Made by a program: the position numbers and the translations under genes. DNA of 64,000 bases. It comes from Pogostemon cablin. Taxonomy: Eukaryota > Streptophyta > Magnoliopsida > Lamiales > Lamiaceae. Position 1 is the first letter of the stretch, and each line of letters begins with the position of its first letter. The notes under the pieces are model-generated. The model was not told where the DNA came from, did not search any database, and saw only the letters and a list, made by a program, of their open reading frames with translations. The stretch spans positions 22,086,028 to 22,150,027 of the forward strand of contig CM042966.1 in the NCBI GenBank assembly GCA_023678885.1. Direction: 5' to 3'. Shown piece by piece: positions 37,401 to 48,430 of this stretch.

Positions 37401-38130
37401 ATTGGTCATGCAATCAAAAGGTCATAAGCATATTGAATTGTCAATTAATTGATCGTGATTCCAAATTTCATAAAGTGCCTCTAATTAATGAAATAATCCA
37501 ACCTTCTGGATTCATAAACGGTGAGCCATTGAAATTTAATTCACCTTTAAAATTTCTTGAAAATTATTAAAATATAATAATATTGTTTCAGATATCAGAG
37601 AATCATAAATAGGGTGACTCTGATACTACTTTAGGAAATAAATTCATAAATTCTAATGCCTTAAGCCCTATTACGATTAAATGAGATATAAAACGTAAAG
37701 TGGAAGCATTACGATTAAATGAGATCTAAAACGTAAAGCGGAAGCGTACCTGATCCAATGAGTCCTCTAGGCGGAACACGAACCCGGGATCAGTGGTCTT
37801 ATGACATTCCTCAACTAAGCCTTCTTATCCCTTATGGGAGCACAGTAATCCCTCCCGATGGGGAGAAGGAAAGACCATGTTCGGCTTAGTATATTGGGGA
37901 TCATAACTTGTGAGCCTTTATATACTATACAATTGGGCCACCATAATCACCAAATCATGTAGTATTGGGTATCTACTCAATTGCCCATATAAAAATATTA
38001 TAGCCCATGAACTTATCAATTAAATTGAATCACTTAATTAAGTTCATGAAATAATTAAATAGCTAATATAATTGCATAATAATATATTGCCCACAATTAG
38101 ATTGTACAGAAAATAAAAAATTTCCTAACA
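34462..38130 (-). mobile_element. Copia B family copy, 3' truncated
   Basis: On the minus strand this begins with an LTR (38130 down to about 37632) matching the Copia B LTR, starting TGTTAGGAAAT. It continues through a decayed primer site (GTATCAGAG) and internal sequence collinear with Copia B as far as the early reverse transcriptase, then stops at about 34462. The rest of pol and the 3' LTR are missing. Its right edge falls exactly inside an MLO exon 8 copy (38131). It shares decay features with Copia B, including the altered MDVKIKF-type site. It has no functional frame. Confidence 0.85.
37632..38130 (-). repeat. 5' LTR of the reverse Copia B copy
   Basis: About 499 bp reading in reverse. 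The CCGAACATGGTCTTTCC and GTTCCGCCTAGAGGACTC-type blocks match the Copia B LTR, with a local duplication near 37665-37740 (ATTACGATTAAATGAGAT twice). It is more diverged than the two LTRs of Copia B are from each other. Confidence 0.8.
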
Positions 38131-38380
38131 CATTGTCCTAGCAACCCCGAATATGATTTTCACAAGTACATGCTCAGGATCATTGGAACACGATTTAAAA
38201 AAAATCATTGGTATAAGGTAAAATTAATACTAATATCCAAATATATATATTTAATCAAGAAATTAAGACTTCTATGTATACGATTATTAATTTATATACG
38301 GATACGGATTACTGGAGTAATATATATGATCAAATAGAATTAATTAGTATTATCTTATTAATTAATTGTGGATTACAGCT
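38131..38380 (+). pseudogene. MLO copy 2: exon 8, intron 8 and start of exon 9
   Basis: 38131-38217 matches exon 8 of the intact gene from its second codon (HCPSNPEYDFHKYMLR). A net one-base gain before GGAACACG shifts the frame, so the rest reads out of phase. The donor GTAAAAT follows. Intron 8 is recognisable up to the acceptor ATTACAG at 38372-38378. Similarity ends two bases into exon 9. The left side is cut by the LTR of the reverse Copia B copy, so exons 1-7 of this copy are absent from the window. It is non-functional. Confidence 0.85.
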
Positions 38381-40237
38381 AGCATGGGCGGATTTAGAGG
38401 TGGGCAGCCTCGGCTCAAGTTCAAGAATGTCCACCAAGAGTCCATTATATTTTTTTTAAATAATTTGTTATTTTAAGTTTAGTCCAGTTCAAAGATATTT
38501 TAAGTTCACTCAAAAGGTTGCCCAAAACAAAATACTCCCTCCGTCCCACATTTATCTTCACACTTTCCATTTTCCTCCGTTCCACATTTATCTTCACCAC
38601 CAAAAAAAGGAAACTTCACATTAACCAACAACCTCAAAAGTTACATTAATTTCAAAAATATCACTCTCACATAACACACATAACATACTTTATAATTTAT
38701 TTATTACTTAAAAATACCACAATACCCTTCAAAAGTCAATAAGTTGGTCAAAAAATAACTTTCGTGTCTACAGTAAATGTGAAGACAAATATGAGACGGA
38801 GGGAGTATATCTTCTCAAATTATACATTCTATCATGATCCCATTACAATAAAAATATATTTTTTAATTAATTTATTAATTTTATATATTATTTTTATTAT
38901 ATATTAATATATAAATTACATAATGGAAGGATTTCAAATGACCCAGTTTGAGTAATGTTTTGAAATCCTTTAAAAAAAACTAAAAAAATTCAAAATCAAA
39001 TCCATAATTTAAAATTCATTAATTTAATATTTTGAATTTATAAATTCATTGATTTCAAGTAGTACCTAAACATGAAAGAGGGATTTGAGATAGGGATTTA
39101 TGAATCCCTCTTTAAATCCTTCCATCCAAACACACCCACCAACAGAAAATTTATTAACTTAGTTTTTGAAAGGTAATAATTTATTATGTATTAGGGTGAT
39201 ATATTTGTTCTAAATAATCTTGCGCAATTTAATCATGTTTTTGTTTTTTACAATATTATATTCTTCTGTTTAGCAAATAAGTGTGAAAAACTTATCGGGA
39301 TGAGGGATAGTATTTTAATCTTTGCTGTTTTCTTACTGAATTTTTTGCCAACAATTTGCTACGAAATTACGGTCTAAATTTAATGAAATTTTGCAAATGC
39401 ATTTCTCCTTAATTACCTTTAATTGTATAAAAATATTCTCATACAGAATTTAAAAAGTACAAGTAATGTGAAAAAAAAAATCGATAGGTTTTTGAAATGA
39501 CAAATTCTCTTGTAAGATATTATTTTTGTGAGACGGTGTGTGAGACGTGTTAAAGTAACTTTATTATTTAGATAAAGTATGTTTAATGGTTGTGAGACGT
39601 GTTAAAGTAACTTTATTATTTAGATAAAGTATGTTTAATGGTTGTTAAAATATGTTTTCTAAAGTACGCTTGATTGTGTATTAAAGTATGATTTTAGTGT
39701 GTTATAATATAATTTATTATTGACATACTTTAACTACAAATAAACATATTTTATCTATATAATAAACATGTCGACCCGTCTTACACCCATCTCACAAATA
39801 ACATGTCTCACAAGAGAATTTCTCGGCAAAGTCTCCTGTGTGATCTTAATTTTGTGAGACCACTTGTGAGACCGGTTAAAATATGCTTATTATATTGATA
39901 AAATATGTTTATTTATTGTTAAAGTATGTTTTTTAAAGTATAATGAATTATGAATTAAAGTATGATTTTATAGTGTTATTATATGATTCATTATTGACAT
40001 ACTTTAACTATAAATAAACATACTTTAACTATATAATAAACATACTTTAGTAATTGGTTGATCCGTCTCACGACCGTCTCACAAAAAACTCGTTTCACAA
40101 AAGAGTCTCTTTTAAAATTATTCCCACTACTACTAGTAATAATAATATAATAATAATAATAAAAAAAATGGGTTCATTTTATTCATATTACATATATAAC
40201 CTATGGAATATAATATAACATAATCATTTATGGGTAG
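38381..40237. other. MITE-rich DNA replacing MLO copy 2 exons 9-12
   Basis: No gene is present. A Stowaway MITE lies at 38535-38805 (CTCCCTCCGTCCCA to GAGACGGAGGGAG between TA). A TGGAAGGATTT inverted pair bounds about 38927-39131. Two TTGTGAGAC-type MITEs lie at about 39504-39823 and 39829-40112, the first holding a 62-bp tandem duplication (TGTGAGACGTGTTAAAGTAA twice, 39539-39660). The start (38384-38530, GGGCGGATTTAGAGGTGGGC) looks like another transposon remnant. Confidence 0.65.
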
Positions 40238-40624
40238 GTCTTGGGTGAGACCGTCTCACGAATCTCCTTATGTGAGACGGATCATCATGGATAAAAAGAA
40301 TATATTTTTAATTTAATTAAAAAATAGATATGGGCCGCGTTTGGATTGTCGTTAATTAACACGCCCCCAAACATCTAACCAACTCAGCAAAATGTGTGCT
40401 TGAAATTAAATCCGGATTTTTGTTTATTATTATTATTGTTATATTATTATAATTTTTACAATTAGGATTTTATTCTAATAACTAAGCAAGAAATATTGAT
40501 TGCTCGTTCACGCCGTCGGGATGCTTTAATTTTTTTTATTTAACTGTGATATTTAAAATTAACTAAAACTAATTAAATTTCATTTATAAACACTATTAAT
40601 TTAATAAAATAAATGAATGTCTAA

Positions 40625-41200
40625 TCTTTTAATAAAAATTATTATTATTATCATTTATCAACAAAAGTGTTGAAATATTATCACTTTTTTATTTATTTTA
40701 GAATTAGTTCATAAAATAATTTAATCTTATCACTTTTATTTTATCATGTATCACTTATTATTATTAGTATCATTTATCAACAAAAATATTGAAATATTAT
40801 CACTTTTTATTTATTTTAGGATTCGTTCATAAAATAATTTAATCTTATCACTTTTATTTTATCATGTATCACTTTTTTAATTAAAATGTTATTACTTTTT
40901 ATTATTTTAGTGAATTGTTCGTGAAATAATTCAATTAAACGAATATCAATTTTCTTTTATTATGAATAACTTTTTATTAAAAATGTTATCACTTTTTATT
41001 ATTCCAGTAAATTGTTTGTGAAATATACTTTCTAAATTAGTTATAACTTTTTATTAGAGATACTATCACTTTTTATTATTCCAATAAATTGTACATAAAA
41101 TACACTCTCTTAATTAGTTATCACTTTTTATTGAAGATGTTATCACTTTTGTTTAAGGTGGAATCACTTTTTATTTATACTTTAAATTGTTTATGAAATG
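40625..41200. repeat. TATCACTTTTTATT-type repeat array
   Basis: TATCACTTTTTATT or close variants recur about every 50-110 bp, including a clear ~115-bp duplication at about 40645-40873 (TTATCAACAAAA to ATCATGTATCACTT). The same motif family fills 46230-46690 in element X2. Confidence 0.7.
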
Positions 41201-41395
41201 GAGTAATTCACAGCATCTTTATTGCTTTTCATCGATTGAATATCACATTTTGTAAATTTATAATAATTAATTTTAAAATAAGTAAATGAATAGAAAATTG
41301 GGTAGGTCTTGCGTGAGACCGACTCACATAAGACAATTTTTTAATTTTTAAAATAGTTATCACTTTCACTATAAATCGTTATCACTTTCGCTATT

Positions 41396-42103
41396 AGGGG
41401 TGTAAACTGTTAGGATATGATACGGGTATGCCTAATCCATATACTACCCTCAATCCTATTTTTAGGACCCTTACCTTACACTATTACCCTTAAATATATC
41501 ATCGGGTAGGGTACATATATTATCCATCGGGTACATGGATAATCCGCGGGTAAACGATTACCTGCAATTTTTTAAAATAATGTGAATAATAATATCCAAC
41601 CTATCCTGTCTGTAAAATCCCGACTCATCATATACTACATACATGACCAATTTATTTAAAAGAAAGCATCATCAATGCAATATATTATGAAATTCATAAA
41701 TTTATAAAAATAATTAAAAAATATAATCATGTAATATAAATAGTATGAAACTATTAAAATTTAAATTATAAAATTACTACAAAGTAATGCATAGTTAAAC
41801 AAACTAATTCAATAATGCTAACAAATTAACTACAAATACATGGAATTATGTTTATGTATATATTATGTTATTATATAAATATATAATATGTATTATGTAA
41901 AATATATAATGCGTAATAAAATAAACGGGTAATCGGGTAGGGTAATCGGATATTTTACAAAATCCATACCCTACCCTTACCCTCAACATTTCAATGCGGG
42001 TACGGGTACTACCCTACCGAAACCCGAAATATCCTACCCTATCCGTACCCAATAGGGTATTATTCGGTGGATACCCGCATCCGCGGATAAAATTGACACC
42101 CCT
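41396..42103. mobile_element. hAT-like non-autonomous element with GGGTA repeats
   Basis: The ends are AGGGGTGTAAAC and TTGACACCCCT, an imperfect inverted pair, with CGCTAT just outside both ends. Subterminal GGGTA/TACCC words are dense on both sides (TAGGGTACAT, ATACCCGCAT). This is typical of hAT MITEs. No coding sequence is present. Confidence 0.65.
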
Positions 42104-43215
42104 CGCTATAAAATGTTATCATTTTTTATTTATACTATAAATTGTTCACGAAAGAGTATTATCACTTTTCATTAATTTATAATCACTTTCCTTCATAATA
42201 GTTATCACTTTCTGGAGACGAAAGCTTTTACGTGAGACGGTCTCACACAAGTTTTTCCCTAGAAAATTTTAATTATTAAAATTTTAAATAATAAAAAAGG
42301 AAAAAACGCAAAAATAAAAAAATTGAATAAATATGAGTGTATATTGGGTGCACCCATATGTGTATGTCTTTTTATTCTATTTTGTATACATATTATTTTA
42401 TTTTGTATACGTGTTTTGTAATAATTGTATACTTTTTCACATTAAATTTTCATTAAAAAACTAACATCCATATGTGTATCTTTTTATTGAATATTATATA
42501 CAAATTTTCATTAAAAAAATTAACAATTAAATTGTATACATTTTTACTCTTAATTATATATGTTTTTGTTTATATTTGTATATGAGTGCATCCTATCTTT
42601 AGGTGCACACGAGTGCACACTATAAATTGCCAATAAATATAGTGAATGATTTGAATTCTATTTCGAAACTTATCCACCAAGCCACCGCATCCATTCAGTT
42701 TTGGCGCTGGAAACTCGTATCAGTTATATTGAATGCTTAAATATTATTATACTTAATTTTTAAATTTTTTAATTTAACAACAACCAAACATGATCCTTAT
42801 AAATATGCTTAATGGGTTAATGAGTGATCCGTCTCACATAAGGGGATCTGTGAGACGATCTCACCCAAGTCTTTTCCATCATTTATATGTAGCACCTATG
42901 TAGTAGCAAAAAAAATTAGTATTCTTAATAGCCCTTAATTATTAGTGTAGGTCTTGGGTGAGACCGTCTCACGGATCTTTTTATGTGAGACGGATCCTAT
43001 CCTACCCACTAATATATAAAATAAAAAAAAAATTACGAAAACAAGCGCCCTGTTTGGGATGGTTAATTAAGATCATTAACATGAGAAATCGGCGCCTGTC
43101 CAATGCCTATACATGCACCTGATTACAATCTATTATTCTCAATCAATTTCTTTTAACTTTTTATAAAAATAATTATCGTAATTATTATTATTATTAATTA
43201 CTTATTTAATCATAA

Positions 43216-46210
43216 TTAGATATTACATATCCGTGCGTTGCACGGAAAGAATTAAGTATATTACAATTATGTACATTTAATTTTTTTTAACCATAATATA
43301 TGTATATATATATATATATAATTATTTATTTATAATATATAAATGTATTTTTTTTTAACATAACGTAATCTTATATTTATCAATTAAATCGCATTGTTTA
43401 TACGCTTATTTTTTATAACATTAAATTTGATTTGGTATTTAAGATAAATAGAGTATATATTAATTTTCTATTATTAATTATACTAAAATTATTTTATTTT
43501 AATTGATATCTATTTATTTTTTATAAAAATAAATATAATTTCTTTGTAAAACTCAATTATTATTTTTTTAAGAAAGATATAGTGTACTATAATTTATATT
43601 TTATTTTTAATTGAATAACAAATGAATAAATAAAATAAAAAAATATTATTTAATATAATAAATTATAAATATTAAAATAATATTTATAGAGGCGATCCTA
43701 ATGAAAATAAAATTGAAAAAAATATTAAAATAAATCAAAAAATTTCGAAAATAAATTTCATACATTAAATTAAATTTTTTTTTTATAGAGATGATCCTAA
43801 TGGAAATATAATTAAATGAAAAATTAAAATAAAATACAAAATTTTGAAAATAAATTTCATATATTAATCCAAAAAATTAAATAAAAAATATATTTGACCT
43901 GTGTTTTGAATCTCCAATTCTAAAATTTCTAAAATTAATTTTATATTCTCCAAATTCATCACTCCAAACATTTTAAAGATTGAAGTAAGATCAAATAAAA
44001 TTAAGAACAATAAGGTTTAAAAAAAATTATAAAAATAGATTTTATAAAATATAAAGAAAATAATAAAAACGAAAAAAAAATCATAAATCGTAAGATAAAC
44101 AAAAAAAAAGAATGTTACTTCAAAGGAGAATGATTGAATCTAAAAATAAGATAAAAAATATATAAGATAAAATAAATTAAAGTATAAAAATAGAGTTTAT
44201 AAAATTATAAAGAAAACATTCCAAAATTAATTATGGATTATCCAAATTCATCACTCTGAACATTGATTACTTTTTTTAATGATTGAAGCTGCAAATAAAT
44301 TCAAATAAGAATAAAATCAATAAGATTAAAAAATATATAAAAATAGGATTTATAAAATATGAAGAATACACAATAAAACGAAGAAAAAAACATAAATTAT
44401 AAGATAAATGAAAAAAAAAGAATAATACCTCAAATGGAATTATTGAACCTGAAAATAAGATCAAATAAAAATATATAAGATAAAATAAATTAACGTATAT
44501 AAATAAAGTTTATAGAATTATAAAGAAAATACAAAAATCAAAGAGAAACGAAAATAAGATTACAAAAATAAAAAAAATAATACTTCAAATGAGAATGATT
44601 GAACCTGCACATAAGATCAAATATAGGAATGATTGAACATAAAAATAAGATCAAATAAAAGTATAAAAAATAAAATAAATTAAAGTATAGAAATATGGTT
44701 TACAAAATTATAAATAAAAACAAAATAGAAGAGAAAAAAATAACAAAAAACAAAACAGAAGAATGATACCTTAGAGAATGAACCTGCAAGATCAAACAAA
44801 AATAAATATAAAAGATAAAAAATTGAATTATTTCTAAATAGAGTAAAATTGAAAAAAAAATAAAAACAAAAGTAGAAGTTTAGGTTTGCTTTTATATATG
44901 TATAGATAGATATAGATGATTGAACATGCATATAAGATCAAATAAAAGTATAAAAACAAAACAAATTAGAATATATTATAAATAATATGAAAGTATAATT
45001 TGTAAAAGAGAAGAAAAAGAAAGCATTACAGAGAAAAACAAAAAAAACACAAAAATCGAAGAGAAAAAAATAAAATAACAAAAAATTAAAAAGTATAATA
45101 GTACATTTAAGGAGAATGATTGAACCTGCATATAAGATTAAATAAAAGTATAAAAAACAAAACAAATTAGAATATATTATGAATAATATGAAAAGAGAAG
45201 AAAAAAATAGCATTAGAGAGAAAAACTAAAAAAAAAACACAAATCGAAGAGAAAAAAATAAAATAACAAAAAATTAAAAAGTATAATGGTAAATTTAAGG
45301 AGAATTATTGAACCTGCATATAAGATCAAATAAAAGTATAAAAAATAAAACAAATTAGAATAGATTATAAATAATATGAAAGTAGAATTTATAAAAGTGA
45401 AGAAAAAGAAAAGCATTAGAGAGAAAAACTAAAAAAAACACAAAAATAGAAGAGAAAAAAATAAAATAATAAAAAATAAAAAAGTATAATGGTACCTTTA
45501 AGGAGAATGATTGAACCTGCGTATAAGATTAAATAAAAGTATAAAAAACAAAATAAATTAGAGTAGAATTTTTAAAAAAGAAGAAAAAGAAAATTATTAG
45601 AGAGAAAAAAAAAGAGGGAGAGTGTAAGAATTTGATTAGGTAATGAAAAAATTTATATAGAATGATTTTAAAGAATGAACGACCGTGATTGAAAACAAAT
45701 ATTTATAGAGAAAATATCTCTTATATTTACCAAATTTATATTGTTCAATAAAAAAAGTAAAATTTAAATAACAAAATTCATTATCAAATTTATATTGTTA
45801 AATTAAATAAATACAAAAGTAAAATTTAAATAATAAAATTCATCAATAGTATGATTAAATTTTATGATTAAAATCAAAGGGAAATTAAATGTCCTATGTA
45901 TATTAAATTAAATTATAATAATATATGAATATTGAATGATATATTAATTTAAATTAAGCATATATTGATTAAAAATTAGTTAAATATGCCAAAAATATCT
46001 CTTATATTTACCAAATTTATATTGTTAAATAAAAAAAGAAAAATTTAAATAACAAAATCTATTATTAGTATAATTATATTTTATGATTGAAATCAAAAAT
46101 ATTAATTGGACGGTGAAGATTAAAATTTAATTATTTCTAAATAGAGTAAAATTGAAAAAAAAATTGAAAACAAAAGTAGAAGTTTAGGTTTGCTTTTATA
46201 TATGTATAGA
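43216..46210 (-). mobile_element. Non-autonomous Helitron 2
   Basis: On the minus strand it starts TCTATACATATATAAAAG at 46210. It ends at 43216 with the hairpin CCGTGCAACGCACGG, an 11-bp spacer and CTAA. Flanks are A and T, the Helitron target. The length is 2995 bp with no protein domain. A second internal copy of the 5' terminus sits at about 44875-44906. A ~200-bp tandem array follows. Minus-strand frames at 44276-45416 are Phe-rich by-products of A-rich repeats. Confidence 0.8.
44918..45640 (-). repeat. ~200-bp tandem array in Helitron 2, four units
   Basis: The marker TTGAAC(C/A)TGC(A/G)TATAAGAT occurs near 44922, 45121, 45309 and 45511, about 187-202 bp apart. Each is followed by similar blocks ending in a GCATTAGAGAGAAAAA-like phrase. 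Confidence 0.75.
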
Positions 46211-47046
46211 TAATATTATTAATTATTCTTTAGATAGTTCAATTTTTTATTATCACTTTATTTTAATTGAGTATTACTTTATATTAAAATATTATCACTT
46301 TTTATTCATCCTACAAATAGTTAATAAAATAAATTAATTAAGTTGTTATCATTTTTTATTTATCATGTATCACTTTTTATTAAAAACACTATTACTTTTT
46401 ATTATTCCAGTAAATTTTTCGTGAAATATTTCAATTATACATATATCATTTTTCTTTGATTAATAATCACTTTTTATTAAAAATACTATCACGTTTTATT
46501 TATTCCACAACTTATTTGTAAAATACACTTTTGCAATTTGTTATCACTTTTTATTAAAGATGTTATCACTTTTCATTTACACTGTTATCACTTTTTATTT
46601 ATATTATAAACTGTTCATGAATTAATTTATAATACTGTTATTACTTTACATCAATTATCAATTGAGTATCACTTTTATATAATGTTATCACATATTATCA
46701 TATTTTATAAATTTATAATACTTAAACTAAAAATAAATTAAATGAATAACAAAATTTAAATTATTATATTTTTAAATAATAAAAAATATAAATTAAATAA
46801 ATATAGTATACATGTAAGACTTAATTAATTTATTTTTATAATTAATTTTTTAAAAGTTTATTTGAATAGCAACCAAATAGAGCCCTTAAAAAGTATTTAA
46901 ACTTAATTAATTTTCTTTCATTAAATAATTTTCAACTTTTTAATTTAATTACAGCCAAATAGGGCCATTTTATTTTTTTTAATTGGGTTAATGAATGATC
47001 TGTCTTACATAAGAGGATCCGTGAGACGATCTCACATAATTCTTTA

Positions 47047-47560
47047 CCTCATTATTATTATATGAAAAGGAAATGTACCTTAATTAGTATATTATTTTTA
47101 ATTTTTTGTTTTTTGCAGTGTAATATTTTTCGACAATTAAGATGATGATGTTCGCAAGGCCGCAAGGGGCAGTCACCACAAGCTTTTTGGGCATAGCCAG
47201 TTTTATTAAATTTTAAGATATGAAATGATACTTGAATTTAATGTATACTACAAATAGTCAAATATTATAATAGATGAATATTGAATTTTATACTGTACAA
47301 ATTTATACATTACAATATTAATTTTGAATCTAATTCCCAAATTTTATATTTTACATCTACCTTATTAGGTTAAGAAGTAACTAGGTGATGTTTGATTTGA
47401 GTGTAATTAAAAATAAGATAATCTTAATTTAGGAATAGATGAATATAATTAGTAAATCCAAATTTTTGTTTGTTTTGAGAGAACTTAAGTAGGGTAAATT
47501 TTAATTTTTCTGAAAATGGTAAATTATATTTCAGAATCATCGTTTACAAATGTTTACGCC
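47047..47560. other. Intergenic DNA, nothing recognised
   Basis: AT-rich sequence with no open frame of interest, between element X2 and the LINE 3' end. I could not find the LINE poly(A) tail or target duplication here. Confidence 0.5.
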
Positions 47561-47606
47561 TTTGCCTAACAAGTGTAGAAAAACATCTGATTCTTCCTAG
47601 GCAAGA

Positions 47607-48239
47607 TTACCTAGTACTAGAGTTGTAATTCAAGAACAAATTTACAATGTTGTATTCCATGTTATCTACCATGTCTATGTAACCCCTCATTCGTTCTCCA
47701 AATAGTTGCTTGTTTCTCTCCATCCAAATCTGGTTGATGAAAACCGCCAACGTGATCAGGAAAAGCTTCCTTTCCTTTTTGTTCTTCTGCGTGTGTCTGA
47801 AAATTTTCCTGAGTGCATCTGCTACAGATCTAGGGTTTACATTTAGTCCTATTTGGGTTTTGAGTCGTTCCCAAATAAGTTTAGTAAATTTGCACTCAAA
47901 GAGCAGATGAGTTTGGGTTTTCAATTCCCCCACACAAAACCCACACTGCTTGTCCTCTAGCTCTCCCCACAATCTATCCTTGGCTAAGAGTCTTTGTCTG
48001 TGCAGCAACCAAAGTCGGAAGCTATGCTTCTTCATAATGGCTTTGTTCCATATGTTTTTAAACACAAATGACCTTGGATTTTCATCTTCTTTGCTTAAAG
48101 CCTCATACTGATTCCACTTCGAAATTTTCCTTGCACTACACATGATTTCAATCAGTTCTCCCACTCTGTTATCCTCTCTCCGTCCATTACACCTTCCAAT
48201 ATCTTGTCTCTGACTCTTAGAACCATTCTCCAATTGCAA
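47607..48239 (-). pseudogene. LINE ORF2 C-terminal zf-RVT region
   Basis: A 210-codon open stretch contains FRLWLLHRQRLLAKDRL and CGFCVGELKTQTHLLFECKF. The second is the Cys/His zinc-binding region found after reverse transcriptase in plant LINE-derived proteins. The stretch ends at a stop after NYNSSTR and is separated from the upstream frame by stops. Confidence 0.8.
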
Positions 48240-48430
48240 GAGGCATTCTGTCCTGGAGAATAGGAAGCCATTGTGTTACTCTTGATGTAAACGGAGCGAA
48301 TCCACCTTATTCATTGGGAGTCTGCTTTGTTAAGTATATCCCATGCAGCCGTTGCTAATAGAGCTCTATTCAATCTCTTCAGGTCTCAAAGTCTTAGGCC
48401 TCCATTCTCTTTAGGTTGCGTGACGTCTTT

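Larger units (their letters stand above)
40238..42871. mobile_element. Long-TIR DNA element X1, 2.6 kb, non-coding
   Basis: The left end (GTCTTGGGTGAGACCGTCTC, continuing through CTTATGTGAGACGGATCA) has an inverted partner at 42815-42871 (TGATCCGTCTCACATAAGGG to GACGATCTCACCCAAGTC). A second, inner inverted pair (about 41307 and 42252) suggests a related element inserted inside, and that holds a hAT-like insertion. The body carries a TATCACTTTTTATT-type repeat array. No transposase is visible. The superfamily is not assigned. Confidence 0.6.
42949..47046. mobile_element. Long-TIR DNA element X2, interrupted by Helitron 2
   Basis: The ends match X1: GTCTTGGGTGAGACCGTCTC at the left, and GATCTGTCTTACATAAGAGG to GACGATCTCACATAATTC at the right in reverse. 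Helitron 2 (43216-46210) lies inside; without it the element would be about 1.1 kb. The remaining body (46230-46690) has the same TATCACTTTTTATT repeats as X1. Confidence 0.6.

Noticed and set aside
44276..45416. Phe-rich membrane-like minus-strand frames
   Set aside because: They are translations of the A-rich tandem array in Helitron 2; the array periodicity explains them.
44918..45640. Regular repeats that might suggest a CRISPR-like array
   Set aside because: Units are about 200 bp, decayed, and lie inside a plant Helitron; there are no short identical repeats with unique spacers.
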